From NCBI GenBank assembly GCA_015068605.1, contig SVKF01000012.1, forward strand, positions 1-51,725: DNA of 51,725 nt. The letters are read 5' to 3'. A model generated the notes under the pieces. That model did no database searches. It was not told the origin of the DNA and saw nothing but the letters and a program-made list of their open reading frames with translations. The stretch comes from Oscillospiraceae bacterium (GTDB taxonomy: Bacteria > Bacillota > Clostridia > Monoglobales > Monoglobaceae). A program made the position numbers and the translations under genes. This document shows, one piece after another, positions 34,856 to 42,080 of the stretch; within the stretch, counting starts at the first letter, position 1; each line of letters starts with the position of its first letter.

Positions 34856-35717
34856 AAGAAACAAAGGTTTTATGGTGTTGATATCCGTTGTGTTGGCGCT
34901 TTGTTTTGCATTTGTCGGATGGCTTTTCGATAAAGAAGAAACGCCAATAACTATGTCTGCCGGTTGTATCAGGGTGCATTTTATAGATGTAGGTCAGGGT
35001 GACTGTATTCTTATTCAGCTTCCCGATGATGAAATTATGCTCGTTGATGCGGGGGAAGCGGAAAAAGGAGAAAATGTTACCCGATATTTAGATGAAATCG
35101 GGGTTAAAAAGGTCGATTACCTTGTGGGAACACATCCTCATTCTGACCACATAGGTGGTTTGCAGGGGATTATAGAAAAATATAAAATCGGAAAAATCTA
35201 TATGCCTAAGGTTAATCATGACTCAATGACATTTGAAAATTTATTGATGTGTATAAAAGAAAAGGGAATGCAAATAGAAAGTCCTAAGAAAGGTGAAATA
35301 ATCTACCAAAAGGACGATGTTAAAATTCAATGTCTGTCGGACTCGGAATTAGAATATGATAATCTTAATGATTACAGCATTGTTCTTAAGGTGACTCATA
35401 AAAACAGGTCATTTTTGCTGACAGGTGATGCGGAGAATGAAATACTGGATGTGATTGATTTTGATGGCAAAGTCGATGTTTTAAAGGTGCCGCACCACGG
35501 AGCGGAAACCTCCTGCAGTGAAGCTTTTTACGAAAAAATTAAGCCTCAATACGCAGTTATATCGGTAGGAGCTAATAATCAATACGGGCATCCTAAAGAG
35601 GAAACGCTTGATGTTATTGATAAATATGATGCCAAGTGTCTGAGAACCGATAAACAGGGGACGATTGTCTTTGAAACAGACGGAGAATATCTTAAACTAA
35701 TTGAAAAAGGTGAATGA
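34848..35717 (+). CDS. ComEC-like metallo-beta-lactamase-fold hydrolase, membrane-anchored
   Basis: About 289 residues. The start is uncertain: TTG 34848 has GGAG 9 nt upstream, while ATG 34833 has none; either start overlaps apbE. An N-terminal hydrophobic helix precedes a metallo-beta-lactamase domain like the C-terminal part of ComEC: 'F-I-D-V-G-Q-G-D', metal motif 'T-H-P-H-S-D-H-I-G-G', 'L-L-T-G-D-A-E' and 'V-P-H-H-G-A', then 'S-V-G-A-N-N-Q-Y-G-H-P'. Standalone proteins of this kind are widespread in Firmicutes, may degrade extracellular nucleic acid or phosphoesters, and are often paired with a DUF3006 protein, as here. Confidence 0.85.
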   Translation: MNKRNKGFMVLISVVLALCFAFVGWLFDKEETPITMSAGCIRVHFIDVGQGDCILIQLPDDEIMLVDAGEAEKGENVTRYLDEIGVKKVDYLVGTHPHSDHIGGLQGIIEKYKIGKIYMPKVNHDSMTFENLLMCIKEKGMQIESPKKGEIIYQKDDVKIQCLSDSELEYDNLNDYSIVLKVTHKNRSFLLTGDAENEILDVIDFDGKVDVLKVPHHGAETSCSEAFYEKIKPQYAVISVGANNQYGHPKEETLDVIDKYDAKCLRTDKQGTIVFETDGEYLKLIEKGE

Positions 35718-35719
35718 TT

Positions 35720-35914
35720 ATGAAGCTTACAATCGACAGAATATACGGCGAAATTGCCGTGGTTATAGCGGATGACGGAAAAACTTTTGATGTTCCGACG
35801 GGAATTTTATCTGATGCGAAGGAAGGGAATATATATGATATCCGTCTTGATTCAGATGAGATGAATTTGAGGGCAAAAAGAATAGAAAAGCTCTCCGGTG
35901 AGTTGTGGAAATAA
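35720..35914 (+). CDS. DUF3006 family protein
   Basis: A 64-residue small acidic protein matching the DUF3006 pattern ('T-I-D-R-I-Y-G-E-I-A-V-V' start, 'D-V-P-T-G-I-L-S-D-A-K-E-G' middle). ATG 35720 is preferred to 35714 because AAAGGTG is 8 nt upstream. The gene follows the ComEC-like hydrolase by 2 nt, the usual neighbour of this family. Function unknown; a beta-barrel accessory of the hydrolase is plausible. Confidence 0.8.
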   Translation: MKLTIDRIYGEIAVVIADDGKTFDVPTGILSDAKEGNIYDIRLDSDEMNLRAKRIEKLSGELWK

Positions 35915-35943
35915 AAAATATCATATTTTTTGTCGAAAAAGTA

Positions 35944-35972
35944 TTGCAATTTATGCGAAAATGTTGTATTAT
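35944..35972 (+). promoter_or_regulatory. Promoter of the aminotransferase gene
   Basis: TTGCAA (35944-35949), 17 nt, TATTAT (35967-35972), 35 nt before ATG 36007. Confidence 0.65.
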
Positions 35973-36006
35973 ATATAGAATGTAAATTTTTAATTGGGAG
36001 GATTTT

Positions 36007-37203
36007 ATGAATTTGACGATATCAAAAATGGCTGAAGGCATTAGTCCTTCACCGACATTATCACTTGATGCAAAGTTTAAGCAGATGAAGAAACAAGGAA
36101 TTCCGGTGGTTGGTTTTGGTGCCGGAGAGCCGGACTTTGAAACTCCTGACAGAATTAAAAATGCAGCCATAGATGCAATTAATAAGGGTATGACAAGATA
36201 TACTCCTGCTGCAGGAACTCTTGAATTAAGACAGGCTGTATGTGATAAGTTCAAAAGAGATTTAGGTATTGAATATACCGTAAATAACATTGTTGTAAGC
36301 AATGGCGGAAAGCATTCGCTCACAAATATTTTTATGTGTATATGTAATGCAGGGGATGAAGTTATTATTCCGTCTCCGTTTTGGGTAAGCTATCCCGAAA
36401 TGGTTAAGATGGCAAACGGAAAACCTGTTTTTATCTACACAACAGAAGAGGATGGCTTTAAGTTCTCTGCAGAACAGTTTGAAAAGGCTATAACTGACAA
36501 AACAAGAGCAATTGTTGTCAATTCGCCAAGTAACCCGACAGGTATGATTTATACAAGAGAGGAACTTGAGAAGATAACTGAAATTGCGGTTAAGAATAAT
36601 ATTTATATTATTTTTGATGAAATATACGAAAAACTTATCTATGAGGGTGAGCATATTAATCCTGCAACATTCGGGGATGAAGCTAAGGAGCTTACTGTTA
36701 TTGTAAACGGTCTTGCAAAGGCTTATGCAATGACGGGCTGGAGAATAGGCTATACTGCGGCAAACGAAAAGCTGACAAAGGCTATGTCAAGCCTTCAGAG
36801 TCATGCAACATCCAACCCGAACTCCATTGCGCAGGCTGCGGCAATCGAAGCTCTTTTGGGTGACCAGAGTGAAATCGGAACTATGTGTGCTGAATATGTT
36901 AAGAGAAGAAACTATATGGTTGAGAGAATCAACAGTATAGACGGAATAAGCTGCCTTAATCCCAACGGAGCATTTTATATCTTTATGAATGTTAAAGAAT
37001 TGCTCGGCAAGGAGCATTACGGCAAGGTTATTAATTCTGCACAGGAGCTTTGCGATGATATGTTAGAGAGAGCGTTGGTTGCTCTTGTTCCGAGTGAAGG
37101 GTTTGGAATAGATGGGTATGCAAGACTTTCTTATGCAACATCTATGGAGGATATTATTGAAGGTCTTAACAGAATAGAAAAATATATTAAAGGCGAAGCT
37201 TAA
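36007..37203 (+). CDS. Class I/II pyridoxal-phosphate aminotransferase (aspartate aminotransferase type)
   Basis: 398 residues of the fold-type I aminotransferase family, subgroup I-gamma. Seen are 'G-A-G-E-P-D-F-E-T-P', 'Y-T-P-A-A-G', 'N-S-P-S-N-P-T-G', 'D-E-I-Y-E-K-L-I-Y' with the ring-stacking and Asp residues, the Schiff-base Lys in 'L-A-K-A-Y-A-M-T-G-W-R-I-G-Y' (about residue 238) and 'R-L-S-Y-A' with the substrate carboxylate-binding Arg. Aspartate plus 2-oxoglutarate to oxaloacetate plus glutamate is the likely reaction. RBS GGGAGG precedes ATG 36007. It is followed 15 nt later by proC, so glutamate/proline metabolism may be linked. Confidence 0.92.
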   Translation: MNLTISKMAEGISPSPTLSLDAKFKQMKKQGIPVVGFGAGEPDFETPDRIKNAAIDAINKGMTRYTPAAGTLELRQAVCDKFKRDLGIEYTVNNIVVSNGGKHSLTNIFMCICNAGDEVIIPSPFWVSYPEMVKMANGKPVFIYTTEEDGFKFSAEQFEKAITDKTRAIVVNSPSNPTGMIYTREELEKITEIAVKNNIYIIFDEIYEKLIYEGEHINPATFGDEAKELTVIVNGLAKAYAMTGWRIGYTAANEKLTKAMSSLQSHATSNPNSIAQAAAIEALLGDQSEIGTMCAEYVKRRNYMVERINSIDGISCLNPNGAFYIFMNVKELLGKEHYGKVINSAQELCDDMLERALVALVPSEGFGIDGYARLSYATSMEDIIEGLNRIEKYIKGEA

Positions 37204-37218
37204 GTGGGCGGTGTTTTT

Positions 37219-38012
37219 ATGAAGATTGGATTTATCGGTGGAGGAAATATGGCATCTGCCATTATCGGCGGACTTATAAAATCCGGCTTTGTGCAGGGGA
37301 AGGATGTTTTTGTCAGCGATAGGGATTTGACTAAAATTTCAGAACTTTCAAAACTGGAAATTAATATTTCTGATGATAATATAAAGACCGCAGATAATTC
37401 GGATATAATTATTTTTGCGGTTAAACCGAATGTTTTGCCTGTTGTTTTGGCTGAAACAAAAGAAAGTCTTGAAAACAAGACGATTGTTTCCATTGCGGCA
37501 GGAACGACTATAAAAACTATAGAGAATATTATTGGAGCCATAAAAAAATTGTTCGTGTTATGCCAAATACTCCTGCACAAGTTAATTGTGGAATGGCTGT
37601 TGTCTGCCCGAATAAAAAGGCAGGAGATAAAGAGGCGGAGCTGGTTTGCAGGATTTTTGATGCTGTTGGCTCGTCGGTTATTCTTGAAGAAAAATATATG
37701 AATGCGGCAACGGCGCTTCATGGGAGCAGTCCTGCGTATATTTATATGCTTATTGATGCTATGGCAAACAGCGGAGTTAAGTACGGTATTCCGAAAGACA
37801 TTGCACTTACTCTTGTGGCAAAAGCAGTTGAAGGCTCTGCGAAAATGGTGAGTGAAACAAAAATCCATCCGGCAAAGCTTTGCGATAATGTTTGCTCGCC
37901 CGGCGGAACAACGATTGAGGCTGTAAATGTGCTTGAAGCGTGCGGCTTTAAATCTTCGGTTCAGCAGGCGATTGATGCTTGTGTGGAAAAAGCTGAGGAA
38001 ATGTCTGTTTAA
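37219..38012 (+). CDS. proC: Pyrroline-5-carboxylate reductase, interrupted by an apparent -1 frameshift
   Basis: The gene reads as ProC in two frames. From ATG 37219 (GGGCGGTG upstream) the first 110 codons give the Rossmann part ('I-G-F-I-G-G-G-N-M-A-S-A-I', 'V-K-P-N-V-L'). From 37548 the -1 frame continues without loss: 'I-V-R-V-M-P-N-T-P-A', 'H-G-S-S-P-A-Y', 'C-S-P-G-G-T-T-I-E-A'. The join gives 264 residues, normal for the family. The switch falls at A7 (37542-37548), which reads ATA-AAA-AAA in the zero frame: a slippery heptamer in the right phase. Possibilities are a one-base deletion (real or a sequencing error), or slippage that restores the frame. All catalytic motifs are present across the two parts. 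Confidence 0.85.
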
Positions 38013-38072
38013 AATCATTATGCGGTTTACTTTTGCATATATTATACCGATAGCAAAAGAGGAGGTACAAGT

Positions 38073-38678
38073 ATGCAAAAGTATGCGCAAAAAGTTGCTA
38101 AAGCTTTAAAAACCAACGCAAGAGCCTGTGTTGTGATTTTATCCTTGATTGTAATGGGGGATATTATTGGGAATATTGTTTCCTGCCTTATAAGCGAGGA
38201 CAACCTGACGGAGATATCTGCTGTTATTTCTCGATTTTATGAGAGTGAGCATAATATCGAGACAGATAAATGGACATTATTTTTTGAATCATTAAAAGAG
38301 TACACATTTTCTTTTGTATTTATATTGGTGTGCTCTTTTTCTGTTTGGCTTATTCCTTTGGCGTTTGTCAGAGCCGTGTATGAGGGCTTTTGCACGGGAA
38401 TTGCATCAGGGTTGATGGTGAGACTGTTTGGAGCGAAGGCTTTTCTTCATGTGGGACTATGGCTGATGATGAAAAATCTGATATATATACCATTATTAAT
38501 TTTTATAACGGTATATTCTGTAAAGAGCGCTATAGATAAACATAAAAGAAAAAATATTTCTGATAAGAATGTACTGCGAATTGTAGTATGTGAAATGCTG
38601 TGGGTGTTACTTGCGTCAACCATGTGCGGAGTGTTTGAAAGCTTTGTTGCAACACCTTTAATATTAAAATTGATTTAA
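38073..38678 (+). CDS. spoIIM: Stage II sporulation protein M family membrane protein
   Basis: 201 residues with about four to five transmembrane helices (near 20-40, 75-100, 105-130, 135-150, 170-195). The pattern 'P-L-A-F-V-R-A-V-Y-E-G-F-C-T-G' with Gly-rich helices and the overall size match SpoIIM, part of the DMP peptidoglycan hydrolase complex used in engulfment. RBS GAGGAGG precedes ATG 38073. The neighbour xerD (14 nt downstream) matches the arrangement spoIIM-(fur)-xerD known from Bacillus, which strengthens the call. The sequence itself is only modestly conserved. Confidence 0.8.
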   Translation: MQKYAQKVAKALKTNARACVVILSLIVMGDIIGNIVSCLISEDNLTEISAVISRFYESEHNIETDKWTLFFESLKEYTFSFVFILVCSFSVWLIPLAFVRAVYEGFCTGIASGLMVRLFGAKAFLHVGLWLMMKNLIYIPLLIFITVYSVKSAIDKHKRKNISDKNVLRIVVCEMLWVLLASTMCGVFESFVATPLILKLI

Positions 38679-38692
38679 CGGAGGAAAATTTT

Positions 38693-39580
38693 ATGGACTG
38701 TAAAGAGATTTATCTTACATATTTGAAAAATGAGAAAAAAGTTTCAGAAAATACATTCAGTTCATACAGTAATGACATAACGGGGTTTGAGGAATACCTT
38801 AACGGAATTTCTTGTAGTTTAAAAGATGCAACAAAGACTAATTTGCTGAATTATATGTTGGAAATGCAAAGTAATGGAAAGTCTTCCTCGACAATCGCAC
38901 GAAAGCTTGCATCCCTTCGTTCGTTTTATGGATTTTTGTGTGATAGAAAAATAATAGATGAAAACCCTGCGCAAAATGTCAGGAATTATACATCCGAAAG
39001 TAAAACGCCGGAAATCCTAACTGGTACTGAGGTTGAAGTTTTATTGAGTCAGCCGGACGAAGACAGCTTGCTCGGAAGACGGGATAGGGCGCTTTTGGAG
39101 GTTTTATATGCAACAGGGATGCGCGTGACCGAGCTCATAAGTCTTGATGTTGAAAATGTTAATGTGGAAATCGGTTTTATAAATTGTGAGAGCAAGGGCA
39201 AAAAGCGTGTAATCCCAATATACGCAGAGGCGGCAAAGGCTCTTAAGTATTATGTTGAAAAGGTCAGACCACTTATGTTTGATGGTAAAGGTGGTCCGCT
39301 TTTCTTGAACAGAAACGGCACAAGACTTTCAAGACAGGGCTTTTGGAAGTTATTGAAAACATATAAGAACAGTGCAAAAATAACAAAGGAAATTACTCCG
39401 CACACATTAAGACACTCCTTTGCCGTTCACCTTCTTGAAAACGGGGCGGATATGAAGTCAATACAGGAAATGCTTGGACATAGCCATATTTCGTCTATGC
39501 AGGTTTATAACAAAATATTAAAACAAAAAATAACAAACGTGTATTATAATTCACATCCGAAAGCAAAGAAGAGTATATAA
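38693..39580 (+). CDS. xerD: Tyrosine recombinase XerD
   Basis: 295 residues, the usual Xer length. The N-terminal SAM-like DNA-binding domain (1-~95) precedes the catalytic domain with all residues present: R144 in 'T-G-M-R-V-T-E', K168, H237 and R240 in 'H-T-L-R-H-S-F-A', H263 in 'L-G-H-S-H' and nucleophile Y272. It resolves chromosome dimers at dif. The short C-terminus and 'G-A-D-M-K-S-I-Q-E-M-L-G-H' fit XerC/D rather than phage integrases. No att sites or phage genes are nearby. RBS ACGGAGG precedes the start. Confidence 0.92.
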   Translation: MDCKEIYLTYLKNEKKVSENTFSSYSNDITGFEEYLNGISCSLKDATKTNLLNYMLEMQSNGKSSSTIARKLASLRSFYGFLCDRKIIDENPAQNVRNYTSESKTPEILTGTEVEVLLSQPDEDSLLGRRDRALLEVLYATGMRVTELISLDVENVNVEIGFINCESKGKKRVIPIYAEAAKALKYYVEKVRPLMFDGKGGPLFLNRNGTRLSRQGFWKLLKTYKNSAKITKEITPHTLRHSFAVHLLENGADMKSIQEMLGHSHISSMQVYNKILKQKITNVYYNSHPKAKKSI

Positions 39581-39598
39581 AACAGAAGAAGTTATAAA

Positions 39599-39652
39599 AT
39601 AAACTTCGTCTAATGGAGCAAAGATATGCCCCATTGGATGAAGTTTATTTTT
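39599..39652 (+). terminator. Bidirectional terminator between xerD and the AraC gene
   Basis: An 18-bp stem, ataaacttcgtctaatgg / ccattggatgaagtttat (two G-U pairs), with a 14-nt loop is followed by ttttg. It overlaps the 3' end of the convergent minus-strand gene, so it can serve both. Confidence 0.8.
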
Positions 39653-40379
39653 GTTCACGAATTTGCTGTGGTGTCTTGCGGTAATGCTTTTTGAGAGTTT
39701 TCGTCATTTGTGAACTGTCAAAAAAACCGCATTTATATGCAATATCCACGCATTTATATGAGGTTGAGGTAAGCAATTCGATTGCTTTTTCACAGCGCTT
39801 TTGCGTAATATATTTATTTGGCGACATGCCGAAATTCTGATAAAACAAATGGCGGAAATGGTCAAGGCTGTAGCCGGTCATTTTGGCAAGATAGGAGATA
39901 TTTATTTTTTCCATATAATTTTCGTCTATATAGTTTTTGCAATAAAAGAGACTTTTTGTTTTATTGCCGTATTCAGACGAGTTGATACTGCGTTTGAGAA
40001 GGAGCAATATTTCCCGAATTTTCAAATCTATAATTTCTTCATATCCGTATTTTTGTTCAATACTTTCCTGAATAATCGATTCAATAACAGGCTTTATACT
40101 TCGCAGGTCGTGATATACCCCGTTTTCTATTTCTTCATCACAGTCAAAACCGAAAAAGAAACATTCAACATCGGAAAAATGTGTCTCTGAATGAGGAACG
40201 GATTTTCTGCACACAAGAACATCGCCGTCTGAAATTTTATGATTAACACCGTCTATGGTTGCAATCCCGTTACAGCCCCGGTCGTAAAAAACAAGCTCAT
40301 GGCAGTTATGAGTTTGGGTATCAACTATGCGTCCTTTTTCTAAAAAATGTGAGCAAGCAAAGGATAAGCTGATGGACAA
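39645..40379 (-). CDS. AraC-family transcriptional regulator
   Basis: About 244 residues. TTG 40379 is a better start than GTG 40388, because GGTG (40388-40385) then serves as a 5-nt-spaced ribosome binding site. The N-terminal half is a small cupin ('H-N-C-H-E-L-V-F-Y', 'I-S-D-G-D-V-L-V-C'). The C-terminal ~100 residues are the AraC double helix-turn-helix ('I-S-Y-L-A-K-M-T-G-Y-S-L-D-H-F-R-H-L-F', 'C-G-F-F-D-S-S-Q-M-T-K-T-L', 'T-P-Q-Q-I-R'). It is divergent from a nucleoside hydrolase gene, which it probably controls through the shared 190-nt region. Confidence 0.88.
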   Translation of the reverse strand: MSISLSFACSHFLEKGRIVDTQTHNCHELVFYDRGCNGIATIDGVNHKISDGDVLVCRKSVPHSETHFSDVECFFFGFDCDEEIENGVYHDLRSIKPVIESIIQESIEQKYGYEEIIDLKIREILLLLKRSINSSEYGNKTKSLFYCKNYIDENYMEKINISYLAKMTGYSLDHFRHLFYQNFGMSPNKYITQKRCEKAIELLTSTSYKCVDIAYKCGFFDSSQMTKTLKKHYRKTPQQIREQK

Positions 40380-40415
40380 GAAAATCACCTTCTTAAAGTT
40401 TTTTTCTAATTTACA

Positions 40416-40444
40416 TTTTAATACAAAATTACCATATATGTCAA
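40416..40444 (-). promoter_or_regulatory. Promoter of the AraC gene
   Basis: On the minus strand, TTGACA (40444-40439), 17 nt, then TTAAAA (40421-40416): a consensus -35 with a weak -10. Confidence 0.55.
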
Positions 40445-40469
40445 TAATTTTATCCCGATTTTGAAAAAC

Positions 40470-40485
40470 TTAACCAAATTAACCA
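40470..40485. repeat. Direct repeat TTAACCA x2, possible AraC operator
   Basis: TTAACCA occurs at 40470-40476 and 40479-40485, a 9-nt period, between the divergent AraC and nucleoside hydrolase genes. Tandem half-sites on one helix face are typical of AraC regulators, but these are only two short copies. Confidence 0.35.
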
Positions 40486-40575
40486 TCTAAAATATCGTTT
40501 TAATACAAGACAAAAAAATCAGAATGTGCTTTAATTATTATAGAAGCATATTGTTGAAGATAGGAGATGACATCA

Positions 40576-41448
40576 GTGACTGAAAAAATTTTACTGGATA
40601 CGGATATTGGAAGCGACTGCGATGATGCAGGAGCGATTGCCATATTACATAATTTTTCCAAAGAGGGAAAAGCGGAGATTTTGGGGATTACCCATTGCGG
40701 TTCTGAAATCGGAGGAGCGATTACAATTAAGGCAATCAATGAGTGGTACGGCAGAGAAGACATTTTGGTGGGGAAATATACGCAAGGCGTTTTTTTAGAG
40801 GGTGAGTTTTACAGGAAGTTCAGCGATAAAATTATGAAGCATTACCTTGAAAAAAATGAAATGCCATATTTGCCCGATTCTGTTAAGACCATGAGAAGGG
40901 TGCTTTCGGAGAATAAGGATGTTACGGTGGTTACCATCGGAATGCTGAACAATGTTGCGAATTTGCTCAAATCGGAGCCGGACGAAATAAGTGAGGAATC
41001 GGGCTTTGAGCTTGTTCGGGATAGGGTTAGATGTATTTATTCCATGGGCGGGAATTTTGAGGATTCTGAATACGCAGAGTTTAATATAAGAATGGATACG
41101 ACAAGTGCGAATTATGTTGCAAGCAGATGTCCTGTTCCTGTTATATATGCAGGCTTTGAGCTTGGAAAGGATATAAAAACAGGAACATTTTTAGATACCG
41201 CCAAGGATGAGCATCCCGTAAAGCAAATATATGAGATTTTTGGCGGAAGGGGCTTTAATTGGGACCCGATTACCGTATATTGTGCAATAAATCAGGAAAA
41301 TAAGCTTTTCAAAAAAATAAGCGGAAAGCAAATCACCTTTGATGATGAGGGGAAAACTGTTTGCAAGGATGGCGGTAAGGATGGCTATCTCGTAATGGAA
41401 GCAGAGCCGGAGCTTATCCGTATGGAGCTGGATAAATATTTAAGATAG
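40576..41448 (+). CDS. Inosine-uridine-type nucleoside hydrolase
   Basis: About 290 residues of the IUNH family (Pfam PF01156). GTG 40576 is chosen because TAGGAG (40561-40566) is 9 nt upstream; it touches ATG 40567. The Ca-binding signature 'D-T-D-I-G-S-D-C-D-D-A-G-A-I-A' is at the N-terminus. The 'V-T-I-G-M-L-N-N-V' segment, 'M-G-G-N-F', 'E-F-N-I-R-M-D' and a C-terminal 'W-D-P-I' (replacing the usual 'H-D-P') complete the site. It hydrolyses the N-glycosidic bond of ribonucleosides or related sugars. No signal peptide. A divergent AraC gene suggests that it is substrate-regulated. Confidence 0.88.
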   Translation: MTEKILLDTDIGSDCDDAGAIAILHNFSKEGKAEILGITHCGSEIGGAITIKAINEWYGREDILVGKYTQGVFLEGEFYRKFSDKIMKHYLEKNEMPYLPDSVKTMRRVLSENKDVTVVTIGMLNNVANLLKSEPDEISEESGFELVRDRVRCIYSMGGNFEDSEYAEFNIRMDTTSANYVASRCPVPVIYAGFELGKDIKTGTFLDTAKDEHPVKQIYEIFGGRGFNWDPITVYCAINQENKLFKKISGKQITFDDEGKTVCKDGGKDGYLVMEAEPELIRMELDKYLR

Positions 41449-41458
41449 GAATATTTAA

Positions 41459-41815
41459 TCATTCCTTCTGATTCTTTTTCAGATAAAAGCCCGGAGTTAC
41501 GCCAATAGTCTTTTTGAATTTTCGGATAAAATAATATTCCGTGTCATAGCCAATCATTTCGGCAATTTCCTTAACGGAATAATTCCCGGTAGACAGAAGT
41601 GTTTTGGCGTGTTCTATGCGAATATTCTGCAAATCCTTTTTCGGAGAAATATTGAAAAAATTTGTGTATAGCTGGCAAAATCTTGACGGAGATAAGTGTG
41701 CAAACTTTGCCATTGTTTCAATAGTCCATGGGTCAAAATATGTCTGATGAATATGTGCTCTTGTTTTTATAAGAGTATCCTTGTTTTTAGAGTTGATAAG
41801 ATGGGTGTGATGAAA
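41459..41815 (-). pseudogene. Truncated AraC-family gene (C-terminal part only)
   Basis: The minus-strand frame encodes an AraC DNA-binding domain ('F-A-H-L-S-P-S-R-F-C-Q-L-Y', 'A-E-M-I-G-Y-D-T-E-Y-Y-F-I-R-K-F-K-K', 'G-V-T-P-G-F-Y'). The frame continues upstream of the first Met (41713) to about 41815 with family-like sequence ('T-R-A-H-I-H-Q-T-Y-F-D-P-W-T-I'). It then loses similarity where the GH43 fragment begins on the other strand. The sensor domain is missing. It is probably a deletion remnant; an expressed 84-residue DNA-binding fragment is possible but has no clear RBS. Confidence 0.75.
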
Positions 41816-42051
41816 AAAGCTGGAAAAAGGGCGAAAATGCTGTTTTTGAGAAAACAGAGGATATATTCGGACCCGGGCATTGTTCCTTCACAACCGTAAC
41901 GGAAAATTGTGTTGAGGAAGATTATATAGTATATCACGCAAACCTTGAGTCGGGAAGTGGCTGGTATGGAAGAAATGTGTGGGTGCAAAAATTTAGCTGG
42001 GATGATAAAGATATGCCGATTTTCGGGAAACCGAGTCGGAATATAATATAA
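41812..42051 (+). pseudogene. C-terminal fragment of a GH43-family glycoside hydrolase
   Basis: An open forward frame without a start codon reads 'S-W-K-K-G-E-N-A-V-F' ... 'G-P-G-H-C-S-F-T-T-V' ... 'D-Y-I-V-Y-H-A-N' ... 'V-W-V-Q-K-F-S-W-D-D-K-D-M-P-I-F-G-K-P' and stops at 42051. This is the characteristic last blade of GH43 beta-propeller enzymes (arabinofuranosidases and xylosidases). An in-frame stop at 41797-41799 and the AraC remnant on the other strand mark the break at about 41800-41815. The first ~75 % of the gene is missing. No promoter for the downstream SLH gene was recognised in this stretch. Confidence 0.8.
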
Positions 42052-42080
42052 ATAACTGCAAGAGAAAGGATGAGAGCTTT

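Noticed and set aside
37200-38090. A long minus-strand frame opposite proC
   Set aside because: Antisense shadow rich in His/Ile/Asn with no motif or RBS; proC motifs are on the plus strand.
38693-39580. Tyrosine recombinase as an integrase of a mobile element
   Set aside because: Length, motifs and the spoIIM neighbour fit chromosomal XerD; no phage genes or att repeats nearby.
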